Shown here: positions 54,515 through 62,925 of the stretch, one piece after another | Numbering within the stretch: the first letter of the stretch is position 1 | Layout of the letters: each line of letters begins with the position of its first letter | Source: Sphingomonas_D zeicaulis | GTDB taxonomy: Bacteria > Pseudomonadota > Alphaproteobacteria > Sphingomonadales > Sphingomonadaceae | Direction: 5' to 3' | NCBI RefSeq assembly: GCF_050433225.1 | Contig: NZ_JBNPXQ010000003.1 | Location: forward strand, 124,001-188,000 | DNA: 64,000 nt | Made by a program: the position numbers and the translations under genes | The notes under the pieces: model-generated | What the model was told of the DNA's origin: nothing | Seen by the model: only the letters and a program-made list of their open reading frames with translations | The model's database searches: none

Positions 54515-54673
54515 ATGAACCTTGTTCTTGTCGTGCTGCTGCTGTGGCTTCTGCCATCGCTGATGTTCATCGTCGCAGCACTGGTTGCGGTGCCGTGCAA
54601 GCGCGCCGCCCGGTCGCTGTCGCGGCTGGCCCGGCGACGGACGAATGGTCTCGCGCATGCCGCCGGGAACTGA
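54515..54673 (+). CDS. Small single-helix membrane protein
   Basis: 52 residues starting MNLVLVVLLLWLLPSLMFIV: one hydrophobic helix (about 2-27) and a basic tail rich in Arg (RAARSLSRLARRRTNG). ATG has a strong GGAGGGGGCGG about 4 bases upstream, and the GT61 gene overlaps its end by 29 bases. Too short for family recognition; could be a regulator or scaffold peptide of the locus, or chance. No homolog known to me. Confidence 0.4.
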   Translation: MNLVLVVLLLWLLPSLMFIVAALVAVPCKRAARSLSRLARRRTNGLAHAAGN

Positions 54674-55781
54674 CCATGCCGATGCCCTTCCGGTCGCCGG
54701 GCGCGACGCACTGTTCGGTGCGTGGCCGCCCCAAAAATGGGTGCAGCCGTTGATCAGTTTCCAGCCAGGTATGGACAGGCTGCGCCGGCTGTTGGGCCGG
54801 CCGGTGCAGGATATCGCCGCGAAGGCAGTCGACCAGTGGACCGTTGCGCGTGGCAGCCGCGTCGAGATCAAGCCCGCCAAGGTGCTGCCGGGCCAGCTCG
54901 ACCGCATCCGCGGCACCGAATTCGGCTCGATCGACGAAGTGATCCGCGACTTTTCAGGCGGGTTCGATTCGATCCAGGGCGCGACCACGGCCTATCGCCT
55001 CGAAAACATCATGCTGATGGATGGCGTGCTCTATTCGGGTGATGCGGCGCGGCATCTGCGCAAGCGCAACAGCCGGCTGCCCTTCCGCCGCAAGCCGAAG
55101 GACGAGATCCGCGCGACCATGTATGAAAGCTGGACCGGCAATCGCTGGTTCGGCAACTGGCTGGCCGAGGATACACTGACCTATCGGCTCGCGGAATCCG
55201 AAGGCCTGCCCTTCACTACCAACCGCACCATCGGCCACATGACCGCCTATGAGCAGCGGCTCGACATGACGCCGACGCGGATGCTGGAGGTGCGTTTCGC
55301 CGACCTCATCATCTTCGAGGATTTTGCCCACAACGAGCATAAGCGCCAGCGCGCGATCGATTTCCGCCGCCGCATGGTCGGCCAGAATGTGAGACGCCAT
55401 CCCGGCGTTTTCCTGCTTCGCGGCAATGCCGGCGACCGCCGCGTGCTGACCAATGAGCGCGAGATCGCCGAGACGCTGGAGGCGAAGCGCGGCTTCACCG
55501 TCCTCGATCCGCTGCGCGTTGACGTCGAGGAGATCGTACGCGTCTGCGGCGGCGCCGATGTGGTGGTGGGCACCGAGGGCAGCCATCTCGTCCACGGGCT
55601 GATGCTGATGCCGCAGGATGCCATGGCGCTGGTGATCCAGCCGCCGGCGCGCGCGGTATCGGTCCTCAAGATGTTCACGGACCGTCAGGGTCAGGATTTT
55701 TCGCTGGTCGTCGGAGAGGGAAGCAATGAAGCCTTCAGCGCAGATGTCGGAGAGATCGAGCGTACCCTCGATCTCGCCTGA
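54645..55781 (+). CDS. GT61 family glycosyltransferase (DUF563)
   Basis: About 378-residue protein. The C-terminal GT61 region shows LLRGNAGDRRVLTNEREIAE, FTVLDPLRVDVEEIVRVCGG and GADVVVGTEGSHLVHGLML, as in capsular polysaccharide DUF563 proteins. No membrane helix. Start ATG 54645 or 54657. First main gene of the plus-strand operon that ends with the initiating sugar transferase. Sugar unknown; family members often transfer xylose or other pentoses. Confidence 0.85.
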   Translation: MVSRMPPGTDHADALPVAGRDALFGAWPPQKWVQPLISFQPGMDRLRRLLGRPVQDIAAKAVDQWTVARGSRVEIKPAKVLPGQLDRIRGTEFGSIDEVIRDFSGGFDSIQGATTAYRLENIMLMDGVLYSGDAARHLRKRNSRLPFRRKPKDEIRATMYESWTGNRWFGNWLAEDTLTYRLAESEGLPFTTNRTIGHMTAYEQRLDMTPTRMLEVRFADLIIFEDFAHNEHKRQRAIDFRRRMVGQNVRRHPGVFLLRGNAGDRRVLTNEREIAETLEAKRGFTVLDPLRVDVEEIVRVCGGADVVVGTEGSHLVHGLMLMPQDAMALVIQPPARAVSVLKMFTDRQGQDFSLVVGEGSNEAFSADVGEIERTLDLA

Positions 55782-56322
55782 GGCGCCGCGCGCGCACTCG
55801 GGCATCGGCGCGGCATGGGCGACCATGCGCGACGACTATCGGCGGCACGGATCCTCGATCACCAACGGCGCCTTCGTGTCGCTGTGCGTCTACCGGTTCG
55901 GCCACTGGGGCATCCAGCGGCGCAATCCGGTGGCGCGCGGCCTGGCGCGCAAGGCTTACGGCTTTGCCAACCTGTTCGTCGCCAACCTCACGAAGATCTG
56001 GATCCCGCCGAAGGTGACGATCGGCGAGGATTTCCACATCGTGAACAACGAAGGATCGCTCTCGATCCATCCGGACACGGTTATCGGCGACCGGCTGGGC
56101 GTGATGCACAACGTCACGATCGGCACCAACATGCGCGACGGCGCGCCGGTGATCGGCGACGATGTGTTCATCGGGGTCAATTCGACGGTGCTGGGCAAGA
56201 TCCGCATCGGCGATCGCGTGAAGATCGCGGCCAACACCGCGGTCACCTCCAACGTGCCGTCCGACTCGATCGTCGTCGGCTCACCCGCCAAGATCTATCC
56301 GCGACTGGGGCCCCTTAGATGA
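55726..56322 (+). CDS. Left-handed beta-helix O-acetyltransferase (CysE/WcaF-like)
   Basis: 198-residue trimeric-type acetyltransferase. Hexapeptide repeats run from about 100 on (GDRLGVMHNVTIGTNM, GDDVFIGVNSTVLGKIRI, GSPAKIYPRLGPL). Uses acetyl-CoA to acetylate a hydroxyl or amine, probably on the polysaccharide or its carrier-bound precursor. Start ATG 55726 overlaps the GT61 end by 56 bases; its stop overlaps the ligase start (ATGA). Confidence 0.85.
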   Translation: MKPSAQMSERSSVPSISPEAPRAHSGIGAAWATMRDDYRRHGSSITNGAFVSLCVYRFGHWGIQRRNPVARGLARKAYGFANLFVANLTKIWIPPKVTIGEDFHIVNNEGSLSIHPDTVIGDRLGVMHNVTIGTNMRDGAPVIGDDVFIGVNSTVLGKIRIGDRVKIAANTAVTSNVPSDSIVVGSPAKIYPRLGPLR

Positions 56323-57899
56323 ACCCGCTTGCCACCACGCTTCACGAACTGTTCGCCGACAACCTTCAGCACCGCGCGGACAAGATCTTCCTGATCGATG
56401 CCGATCGCGAGGCGAGCTATGCCGAGGTCGCGACCGAGGTCGACCGCGTCGCCGCACATCTCGCCGCGATCGGCCTCCAGCCCGGGGACCGCGTCGTCGT
56501 GCAGGTGCGCAAGGGCGTGCGCGAGGTGGCGGCGATGCTGGGCGTCGCGAAGATCGGCGCGGTGGTCGTCAACATCAACACGGTGTGGACGATCGACCAG
56601 ATCCAGTTCGTCGCGGAAGATTGCGGCGCCCGCGCGCTGATCGTGGAACCCGCGATGGCGCGCGCGCTAACCGCCGCCGCGATCGACAGCGCCACCCCGC
56701 TGCCGCCGCTGCTCGTGACCGGCAATGGCGGCGACGTGGCGGGTGCGCAGGCGTGGGATACCCTCTTACACCCCCTTAACACCCCCGTAACACCCCGCCT
56801 GGACACCGATCTGGCGGCCATCATCTATACATCGGGGTCGACCGGCAAACCCAAGGGGGTGATGCTCAGCCATCGCAACATCCTGGCCGGCGCGCGCTCG
56901 GTCGCCCGCTATCTGCAGCTGGGCGAGAGCGATCGGCTGCTGAGCGTGCTGCCCTACAGCTTCGACTATGGCTTCAACCAGCTCACCACGATGATGCTGG
57001 TCGGCGGCACCGTCGTCCACCAGCCAGTGACGCTCGCCACCGAGGTCGCGCGGGCGCTGCAGAAGCATCGCATCACCGGCTTCGCCGCTGTGCCGCCGCT
57101 GTGGATCCAGCTCGCGCGGCTGCTCGAAGCGTCGCCGATGGACTTCCCGGACCTGCGCTACGTGACCAATTCGGGCGGCAAGATCCCGCAGAGCGTGCTG
57201 GAGCGGATGCCGGAGCTGTTCCCCGGCACCGAGATCGTGCTGATGTATGGCCTCACCGAAGCGTTCCGCTCGACCTATCTGGAGCCGCACCGCTTCCGCG
57301 CCAAGATGGGCTCGATCGGCCGCGCCATTCCGGGTTCGGAGATCTATGTGATCAAGGCCGGCGTCGGCATCGCCGGCCCCGGCGAACAGGGCGAGCTGGT
57401 CCATCGCGGCCCGCTGGTCAGCCTCGGCTATTGGAACCGGCCCGAGGCGACCGCCGAGAAGATCCGCCCCTGCCCCGAACTCGCCGCGCTGATCGGTGAC
57501 GAGCCGGTGGTCTACAGCGGCGATGTCGTCCGCGTCGACGCGGATGGCGACCTGTGGTTCGTCAGCCGCAACGATGCGCTGATCAAGGCGAGCGGCTTCC
57601 GCATCAGCCCGGAAGAGGTGGAGGATCTCGTCCACCGCAGCGCGCTCGCCGCCGATGTCGTCGCGTTCGGCGTGGCCGACGATGTGTTGGGCCAGTGCGT
57701 CCACATCGCCGTCACCCTGCTGCCCGGCGCCACCAGCGAGGCGCTGATGGCGCACTGCCGCCAGATGATGCCGGCCTATATGATCCCCCGCCAGATCCAC
57801 GTCTGGGGCGACGCGATGCCGCGCACCGCGAGCGGCAAGCTCGCCCGGCCCGACGTCGTCCGCCGCTGCGCCTCCGCGCCGGCCGCCATCCAACTCTGA
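56319..57899 (+). CDS. Acyl-AMP ligase of the exosortase A-associated type
   Basis: 526-residue adenylate-forming enzyme. Core motifs: IIYTSGSTGKPKGVMLSH, VLMYGLTEAFR, YSGDVVRVDADGDLWFV, and the C-terminal catalytic lysine region PRTASGKLARPD. It activates an acid as its adenylate and loads it onto CoA or, here, probably onto the small ACP encoded next. Family models name it the acyl-CoA ligase associated with exosortase A loci, but no exosortase gene is present. By analogy to BtrJ-BtrI-BtrK the substrate may be an amino acid; this is inference. Confidence 0.88.
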   Translation: MNPLATTLHELFADNLQHRADKIFLIDADREASYAEVATEVDRVAAHLAAIGLQPGDRVVVQVRKGVREVAAMLGVAKIGAVVVNINTVWTIDQIQFVAEDCGARALIVEPAMARALTAAAIDSATPLPPLLVTGNGGDVAGAQAWDTLLHPLNTPVTPRLDTDLAAIIYTSGSTGKPKGVMLSHRNILAGARSVARYLQLGESDRLLSVLPYSFDYGFNQLTTMMLVGGTVVHQPVTLATEVARALQKHRITGFAAVPPLWIQLARLLEASPMDFPDLRYVTNSGGKIPQSVLERMPELFPGTEIVLMYGLTEAFRSTYLEPHRFRAKMGSIGRAIPGSEIYVIKAGVGIAGPGEQGELVHRGPLVSLGYWNRPEATAEKIRPCPELAALIGDEPVVYSGDVVRVDADGDLWFVSRNDALIKASGFRISPEEVEDLVHRSALAADVVAFGVADDVLGQCVHIAVTLLPGATSEALMAHCRQMMPAYMIPRQIHVWGDAMPRTASGKLARPDVVRRCASAPAAIQL

Positions 57900-57923
57900 T
57901 CCTCATTTCCAAGGAGCAATTCC

Positions 57924-58163
57924 ATGGCACTCACCGAAGCCCTGCTGATCCAGAACATCCGCGAATTTTCCGGTTTCGACGGCGAACCGACGATCGACAC
58001 CCCGCTCTTTTCCTCCGGTGCGCTCGACTCGGTGGCGATGCTCGACCTGATTGCGTTCATCGAAAAGGCGACGGGCATCGAGATCCGCGCCGACGAGGTG
58101 ACGCTCGACAATTTCGACACCGCCGAGCGCATCCTGCGCTTCGCGGGGGAGCGGGTGGCGTGA
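57924..58163 (+). CDS. Acyl carrier protein
   Basis: 79-residue carrier. The phosphopantetheine serine is Ser36 in LFSSGALDSVAML; the rest is the four-helix acidic fold. ATG 57924, 24 bases after the ligase stop. Its stop overlaps the start of the decarboxylase (GTGA), linking all three genes. Should be activated by the Sfp-type transferase at 22419-23129 or by a housekeeping AcpS. Confidence 0.9.
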   Translation: MALTEALLIQNIREFSGFDGEPTIDTPLFSSGALDSVAMLDLIAFIEKATGIEIRADEVTLDNFDTAERILRFAGERVA

Positions 58164-59431
58164 TTTCCGCCTGGACGGACCAGTGGCTGCACGTTGCGGC
58201 TGACCGCTTCGGCACGCCCGCGTTCGTCTATTTCACGGACCTGATCGCCGAGCGCATCAACCAGATCGACGCCGCGTTCGGCGGCCGCTTCGCACTGAGC
58301 TTCGCGGTCAAGAGCAACCCCAATCCAGCGCTGCTCGCATGGCTGCACGGCCGCATCGACCATCTCGACATCTCCTCGGTCGGCGAGATGCGGCTGGGTA
58401 TGCAGGCCGGCTGGGACGCCGCGCAGATGAGCTTCACCGGCCCCGGCAAGCGCGAATTCGAGATCGAGGAGGCCGTCCGCGCCGGCGTCGGCAACCTCGT
58501 GGTCGAATCGGTGCGCGAGGCGAGGCTGGCGGATGCGCTCGCGCGCCGCGAGGGCCGCGTCCAGCCGATCGTCGTGCGCATCGCGCCGGCGAGCGTGCCC
58601 AAGGGCTTCGGCGACCAGATGGCCGGGCGCCCGAGCGCGTTCGGCATCGACATCGAGGATGCCGAACCCGCGCTTGCCGAGATGCTCGCGCTGCCCGGCC
58701 TGCGGCTGACCGGACTGCACATCTATTCGGGCACGCAATGCCTGCGCTCGGACCCGATCGTGGAGAATTACCGCGGTTTCCTGACGATCTTCCGTGACCT
58801 GTGCGGCCGGTTCGACATCACCCCCGAGACCTTGATCTTCGGATCGGGGCTGGGCGTGCCCTATCATGACCAGGACGTGCCGCTGGACCTCAGCGCGATC
58901 GCCAACGGCATCATCCCCGAGCTCGACGGCTTCCGCGGCGAGACGCGCTTCGGCGAGGCGGTGTTGATGCTGGAACTGGGCCGCTATCTGGTCGCCGAGG
59001 CCGGCTATTTCCTGACCCGCGTCATTTCGATCAAGGAGTCGCGCGGCAGCCGCATCGCGATCTGCGACGGCGGCATGAACAATCATCTGCCCGCGTCCGG
59101 CCATTTCGGCATGGTGATCCGCCGCAACTATTCGATGCACAAGCTGGGCGGCGGCGAGCCGGCGGGCAAGGTCGACCTCGTCGGCCCGTTGTGCACCTCG
59201 ATCGATCGCCTCGCCTCCGGCATCGAACTGCCCGAGATCGCGGAGGGCGACATCATCGCCGTCCACAACAGCGGCGCCTATGGCCTTACCGCCAGCCCGA
59301 TTCATTTCATCAGCCATGCGCCGCCGGTGGAGCTGATGGTCTCCGGCAACGCGATCAACGACATCTCGCGTGATCTCAACGCCCTGCCGCCGCCGGCCGA
59401 CGAGGCGGGCACGATACGGCGCCGGGCCTGA
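58160..59431 (+). CDS. PLP-dependent fold-type III decarboxylase (exosortase A-associated type)
   Basis: 423-residue enzyme of the ornithine/diaminopimelate decarboxylase family. The PLP lysine is in FAVKSNPNPALL; GSGLGVPYHD, DGGMNNHLP and GPLCTSIDRL give the phosphate-binding and active-site cysteine segments. Start GTG 58160 overlaps the ACP stop. Placed next to a ligase and ACP, decarboxylation of a carrier-bound amino acid, as BtrK does on Glu-ACP, is a reasonable model. Free-amino-acid decarboxylation remains possible. Confidence 0.88.
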   Translation: MISAWTDQWLHVAADRFGTPAFVYFTDLIAERINQIDAAFGGRFALSFAVKSNPNPALLAWLHGRIDHLDISSVGEMRLGMQAGWDAAQMSFTGPGKREFEIEEAVRAGVGNLVVESVREARLADALARREGRVQPIVVRIAPASVPKGFGDQMAGRPSAFGIDIEDAEPALAEMLALPGLRLTGLHIYSGTQCLRSDPIVENYRGFLTIFRDLCGRFDITPETLIFGSGLGVPYHDQDVPLDLSAIANGIIPELDGFRGETRFGEAVLMLELGRYLVAEAGYFLTRVISIKESRGSRIAICDGGMNNHLPASGHFGMVIRRNYSMHKLGGGEPAGKVDLVGPLCTSIDRLASGIELPEIAEGDIIAVHNSGAYGLTASPIHFISHAPPVELMVSGNAINDISRDLNALPPPADEAGTIRRRA

Positions 59432-59462
59432 TCGCGCAGACCGGCACACGGGGAGACCCGCC

Positions 59463-60866
59463 ATGCTCGATCCGATGTCCACATTGGCCCATGCGCCCAG
59501 AGCGGACGGTACCGGCACCGCGCGCGGGCGCCCGCTGAGCAAGGCGCATCGCCGCGTGCAGCTCTATCTGCTGCTCGCGGCGATCGACCTGCTTGCGCTG
59601 CTGATCGGCTATGCCGCCGCCGCCGATGTCCGGCTGGCGCCGCACAAGGCGACGCAGCTCGCCTCGGTGCTGGTCGTGCTGGCGCCGATGTATCTCGCGA
59701 TCAGCTTCCAGCTTGGCGGCTACAGCATCCGCGCGCTGGGTCGCTGGACGCGCGGCGTGCGTTCGGCGCTGACCGCGCTCGCGCTCGCCGCGCTGGCGAT
59801 CGTCGCGATCGCCTTCGCCTGGAAGGTCGGCGCGGATTATTCGCGCCTGTTCTTCGGCCTGGGCACCGGCATCGCCGGCGTGCTGATCGTCGGAGGCCGC
59901 TACATGGTCGCGTGCTACGGCCATCGCACGCTGCCGCATGGACCGCTGGAGGTGGTGGTGCTCAGCGACCGGCCGGATGCGGCCACCGACCGGCGCCATC
60001 GCCGCATCGACCTGCGCGCGTTCAAGGTCGCCGCCGACCTCAACTGCCCCGACTCGCTCGACCGGCTGGGTCGCGCGATCAGCCATGCCGACCGTGTCGT
60101 CATCGATTGCGCGCCGGCCGCACGGCAACGCTGGGTGACCGCGCTCAAGGGCTCGGGCATCGACATCGAAATCCTGATGCCCGAGTTCGAGGCGCTGGGC
60201 GTGCTCGACATCGGCGAGCAGGACGGGCGGATGACCGCCTGCGTGGCGCGCGGCCAGCTTTCGTTGCGCGCGCGGACGGTTAAGCGCGCGTTCGACGTGG
60301 CGGCGGTGGTGTGGCTCGCGCCGCTGCTGATCGCGGCGCTCCTGATCGTCTCGCTGCTGATCAAGCTGGACGATGGCGGCCCGATCTTCTTCGTCCAGCG
60401 CCGCATCGGCCGCGGCAACCGCTTCTTCGACGTCTACAAGTTCCGCACAATGCGCGTTGCGACGTTGGACGCGGCCGGCGCGCAGTCCGCCAGCCGCGAC
60501 GACGCCCGCGTCACCCGCATCGGCGCGTTCCTGCGCCGCACCAGCATCGACGAGCTGCCACAATTGCTCAACGTGCTGATGGGCAGCATGAGCATCGTCG
60601 GTCCGCGCCCGCACGCGCTGGGATCGACCGCGGAGGATGCGCTGTTCTGGGCGGTCGACCCGCGCTACTGGCTGCGCCACGCCACCAAGCCCGGCCTCAC
60701 CGGCCTCGCACAGGTCCGCGGGTTTCGCGGCGCCACCGACAGCCGCGCCGCCTTGATCGGCCGCATCCAGGCCGACCTAGAATATCTTTCCGGCTGGACG
60801 CTGTGGCGCGACATGCGGATCCTGCTGGCGACAGTGAAGGTGGTGGCGCACCCGAACGCGTATTGA
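59463..60866 (+). CDS. Initiating polyprenyl-phosphate sugar-1-phosphate transferase (SpsB/GelB-like)
   Basis: 467-residue integral membrane enzyme that puts the first sugar-1-phosphate on undecaprenyl phosphate. N-terminal helices (about 35-140), a Rossmann-like middle (VVVLSDRPD), a helix near 285, then the transferase core: DGGPIFFVQRRIGRGNR, YKFRTMRV, RRTSIDELPQLLNVL, GPRPHA and KPGLTGLAQVRG. In sphingan producers the homolog starts with glucose. ATG 59463 has GGGAGA upstream. Last gene of the plus-strand operon; ends at a hairpin. Confidence 0.94.
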   Translation: MLDPMSTLAHAPRADGTGTARGRPLSKAHRRVQLYLLLAAIDLLALLIGYAAAADVRLAPHKATQLASVLVVLAPMYLAISFQLGGYSIRALGRWTRGVRSALTALALAALAIVAIAFAWKVGADYSRLFFGLGTGIAGVLIVGGRYMVACYGHRTLPHGPLEVVVLSDRPDAATDRRHRRIDLRAFKVAADLNCPDSLDRLGRAISHADRVVIDCAPAARQRWVTALKGSGIDIEILMPEFEALGVLDIGEQDGRMTACVARGQLSLRARTVKRAFDVAAVVWLAPLLIAALLIVSLLIKLDDGGPIFFVQRRIGRGNRFFDVYKFRTMRVATLDAAGAQSASRDDARVTRIGAFLRRTSIDELPQLLNVLMGSMSIVGPRPHALGSTAEDALFWAVDPRYWLRHATKPGLTGLAQVRGFRGATDSRAALIGRIQADLEYLSGWTLWRDMRILLATVKVVAHPNAY

Positions 60867-60878
60867 GGGAATCAAACG

Positions 60879-60900
60879 CCCCTCCCCTGAAGGGGCGGGG
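60879..60900. terminator. Hairpin between convergent genes
   Basis: CCCCTCCCC, TGAA loop, GGGGCGGGG (one mismatch) in the 44-base gap between the sugar transferase and Nudix stops. No T-run; probably a bidirectional terminator of low efficiency. Confidence 0.5.
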
Positions 60901-60910
60901 CTGAAATCCT

Positions 60911-61315
60911 CTACCGCCCCCGCAACGCCGCCACCGCGGCACGCGTCGGCGTGGTCAGGCGCTCCGGCAGTGCGTCGAGCGCGAACCAGTCCATGCCGTC
61001 ATGCTTGGTCGGCTCCAGGTTGACGGGCTCGCCGATGAAGTTTGTTACCAGATAGACCGGCGCCACCCAGTGGGTACCCGCCGCCTCATCGATCTGGTCG
61101 ACGAAGCAGAGCAGGTCGACGGGCGCGATCGCGATGCCGAGTTCCTCGGCGATCTCGCGGCGGGTGGCCGCCGCTGCGGACTCGAACAGGTCGATCTTGC
61201 CGCCGGGCAGACCCCATGCGCCCGCTTCTGGCTCCTTCATGCGGCGAACGAGCAGGATGCGGCCGTCGACGACGATCGCGGCGCCGCATCCGGCGCGGGG
61301 TTCGGATTGTATCAT
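60911..61315 (-). CDS. Nudix hydrolase
   Basis: 134-residue pyrophosphohydrolase. The Nudix box is GGKIDLFESAAAATRREIAE followed by ELGI, with metal-binding glutamates. Cuts nucleoside diphosphate-X compounds in the cytoplasm; a nucleotide-sugar or damaged nucleotide substrate cannot be told apart. Start ATG 61315 with AGGAG five bases upstream; the frame extends further. Convergent to the sugar transferase, so probably not part of the operon. Confidence 0.88.
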   Translation of the reverse strand: MIQSEPRAGCGAAIVVDGRILLVRRMKEPEAGAWGLPGGKIDLFESAAAATRREIAEELGIAIAPVDLLCFVDQIDEAAGTHWVAPVYLVTNFIGEPVNLEPTKHDGMDWFALDALPERLTTPTRAAVAALRGR

Positions 61316-61516
61316 CGGCGCTCCTGACGATTGAAGGCGTGCGGCGCCTGCCATGATCGGCGGCCCTTTGTCGACCATCAGGATGGTCGCCCATCCGCAT
61401 AGCCCCCTCGCTCGTTTGGGCTCCGGAAAATTCCCCCACGAATTCCCGTCTGTTTTCCGACGATACCAACGCCCCTGCCTCTCGCGCACGGTTCGCAGCC
61501 TGAGAGGGAGCGCATC

Positions 61517-61597
61517 ATGATCTGCCCGGCCTGCCGACAGTTGCATGTGCCGCCGCCGGATATGCCGGCAGCGGGTGCCGCGCCCATGCGCGCGTGA
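61517..61597 (+). CDS. Possible 26-residue CxxC peptide coupled to the hydrolase gene
   Basis: Short frame reading MICPACRQLHVPPPDM with a CPAC pair. GGGAG lies about 7 bases upstream, and its TGA overlaps the GTG start of the next gene (GTGA), so it may act as a coupling leader. Too short for certain support. Confidence 0.3.
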   Translation: MICPACRQLHVPPPDMPAAGAAPMRA

Positions 61598-62868
61598 CCG
61601 AAGCCGCCCTGCCGATCGCCGTCGAGGCCGATGGACCGTTGCCCGTGGCCCTGCCGTTGTGGCGGCGCTGGGCGCGGGCGCGGCTGACGCGGCTGGCCTG
61701 TTCGGTGCTGGCGGTTGCCGGCGCCTTCCTGTTCGCGATGGGCGCCACCCGGCTCGATCCAACCGCGCCGCCACCGCCGATCCCGGCGCGGATGCTGCGC
61801 GCGCTGCCGCAGCCCGGCCTGCCGCCGATGTCCGACACGGGCCCCGAAATCCCCTATGACGCGGCATCCAACACCGCGCGCAAGATAAACGCGCAGACCG
61901 CGTTCGTGCCGGGTGCGCTGGTGCTTGCGCCGCCCTTCGTGTTCGCGGGCAACACGCTCGATCGCCAGCGTGCGATCGACTGCCTCGCGGTCGCGGCCTT
62001 CTATGAGGCCGGCACCGGGGTGTCGGACCAGCGCGCCGTGATGCAGGTGGTACTCAACCGCGCCCGCCATCCGATCTACCCGGCAAGCGTCTGCGGCGTC
62101 GTCTTCCAGGGCTCCGAACGCAACACCGGGTGCCAGTTCACCTTCACCTGCGACGGCGCGATGTATCGCCGCCGCCCCTCCCCGCTTGCCTGGGCGCAGG
62201 CGCAGCAGGTGGCGACGCAGATGCTTTCCGGATCGACCGATCCGGTGGTCGGCATGGCCACGCACTATCACACCGACTGGGTGCATCCTGCGTGGAGCGC
62301 GCAGCTCGACAAGGTCGCCGCGGTCCGCACGCATCTGTTCTTCCGGATGCGTGGCGCCGCGGGAGAATTGCGATCATTCCGCGCGAGTTCGAGCGGCGTC
62401 GAGCCAAGGATCACACGGCTTGAACTGCTGTCAGCGGCTCACCGCCCCGATGCACCCGCGGGCGTGCCGCAACTGGTCGCCGCTCCCCTGGAAGACCGGG
62501 AGACGCCGGCGCCCACCATCGCGCGCCCGCAGCCCGACCGCATTCTCGCCGGCGCGATCGAGCGGATCCCCGATCGGGCGAGCGCGCCCGATCCGGACAT
62601 CTTCCTGGTCGCGCTCGATCCCGGCGCCAGTGCGGACAGCTTCATGGCGATGGCGGAGGCGCGCTGCGGCCGCCGCAGCCATTGCCGCTTCCTCGGCTGG
62701 ACCGATGCGGGGCGCAAACCCAGCCAGTTCCCCATACCCGGCGCGTCGATCGACGCGATGTCGTTCAGTTTCATCCGCCAGGGCAAAGGCGAGCCCTCCC
62801 GCGCACGATGGAACTGCGCCCAATTCCCGAGAAAGGACGAGAGCCAATGCCTCAGCCGCGGCTCCTGA
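61594..62868 (+). CDS. SleB-type cell wall hydrolase
   Basis: About 424-residue protein with a basic N-terminus and one membrane helix (LACSVLAVAGAFLFAMG), then a periplasmic SleB-like domain: IDCLAVAAFYEAGTGVSD with the catalytic glutamate, VVLNRARHPIYPASVCGVVF and a Cys pair NTGCQFTFTCDG. Lytic transglycosylase or amidase activity on peptidoglycan is expected. The C-terminal 170 residues are unusual and Pro/Asp-rich. Start is GTG 61594, coupled to the tiny frame above. Not obviously linked to the polysaccharide, though wall-opening near the secretion machine is plausible. Confidence 0.85.
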   Translation: MTEAALPIAVEADGPLPVALPLWRRWARARLTRLACSVLAVAGAFLFAMGATRLDPTAPPPPIPARMLRALPQPGLPPMSDTGPEIPYDAASNTARKINAQTAFVPGALVLAPPFVFAGNTLDRQRAIDCLAVAAFYEAGTGVSDQRAVMQVVLNRARHPIYPASVCGVVFQGSERNTGCQFTFTCDGAMYRRRPSPLAWAQAQQVATQMLSGSTDPVVGMATHYHTDWVHPAWSAQLDKVAAVRTHLFFRMRGAAGELRSFRASSSGVEPRITRLELLSAAHRPDAPAGVPQLVAAPLEDRETPAPTIARPQPDRILAGAIERIPDRASAPDPDIFLVALDPGASADSFMAMAEARCGRRSHCRFLGWTDAGRKPSQFPIPGASIDAMSFSFIRQGKGEPSRARWNCAQFPRKDESQCLSRGS

Positions 62869-62925
62869 CCCGCTGCGCCGCACGTGCGCGCCCCGCAACC
62901 CCGTTCGACAGGATGGATGACTGAC

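Noticed and set aside
54355..60866. Exosortase or PEP-CTERM protein near the ligase-ACP-decarboxylase cassette
   Set aside because: No multi-helix protein with exosortase motifs and no PEP-CTERM tail was seen in this window.
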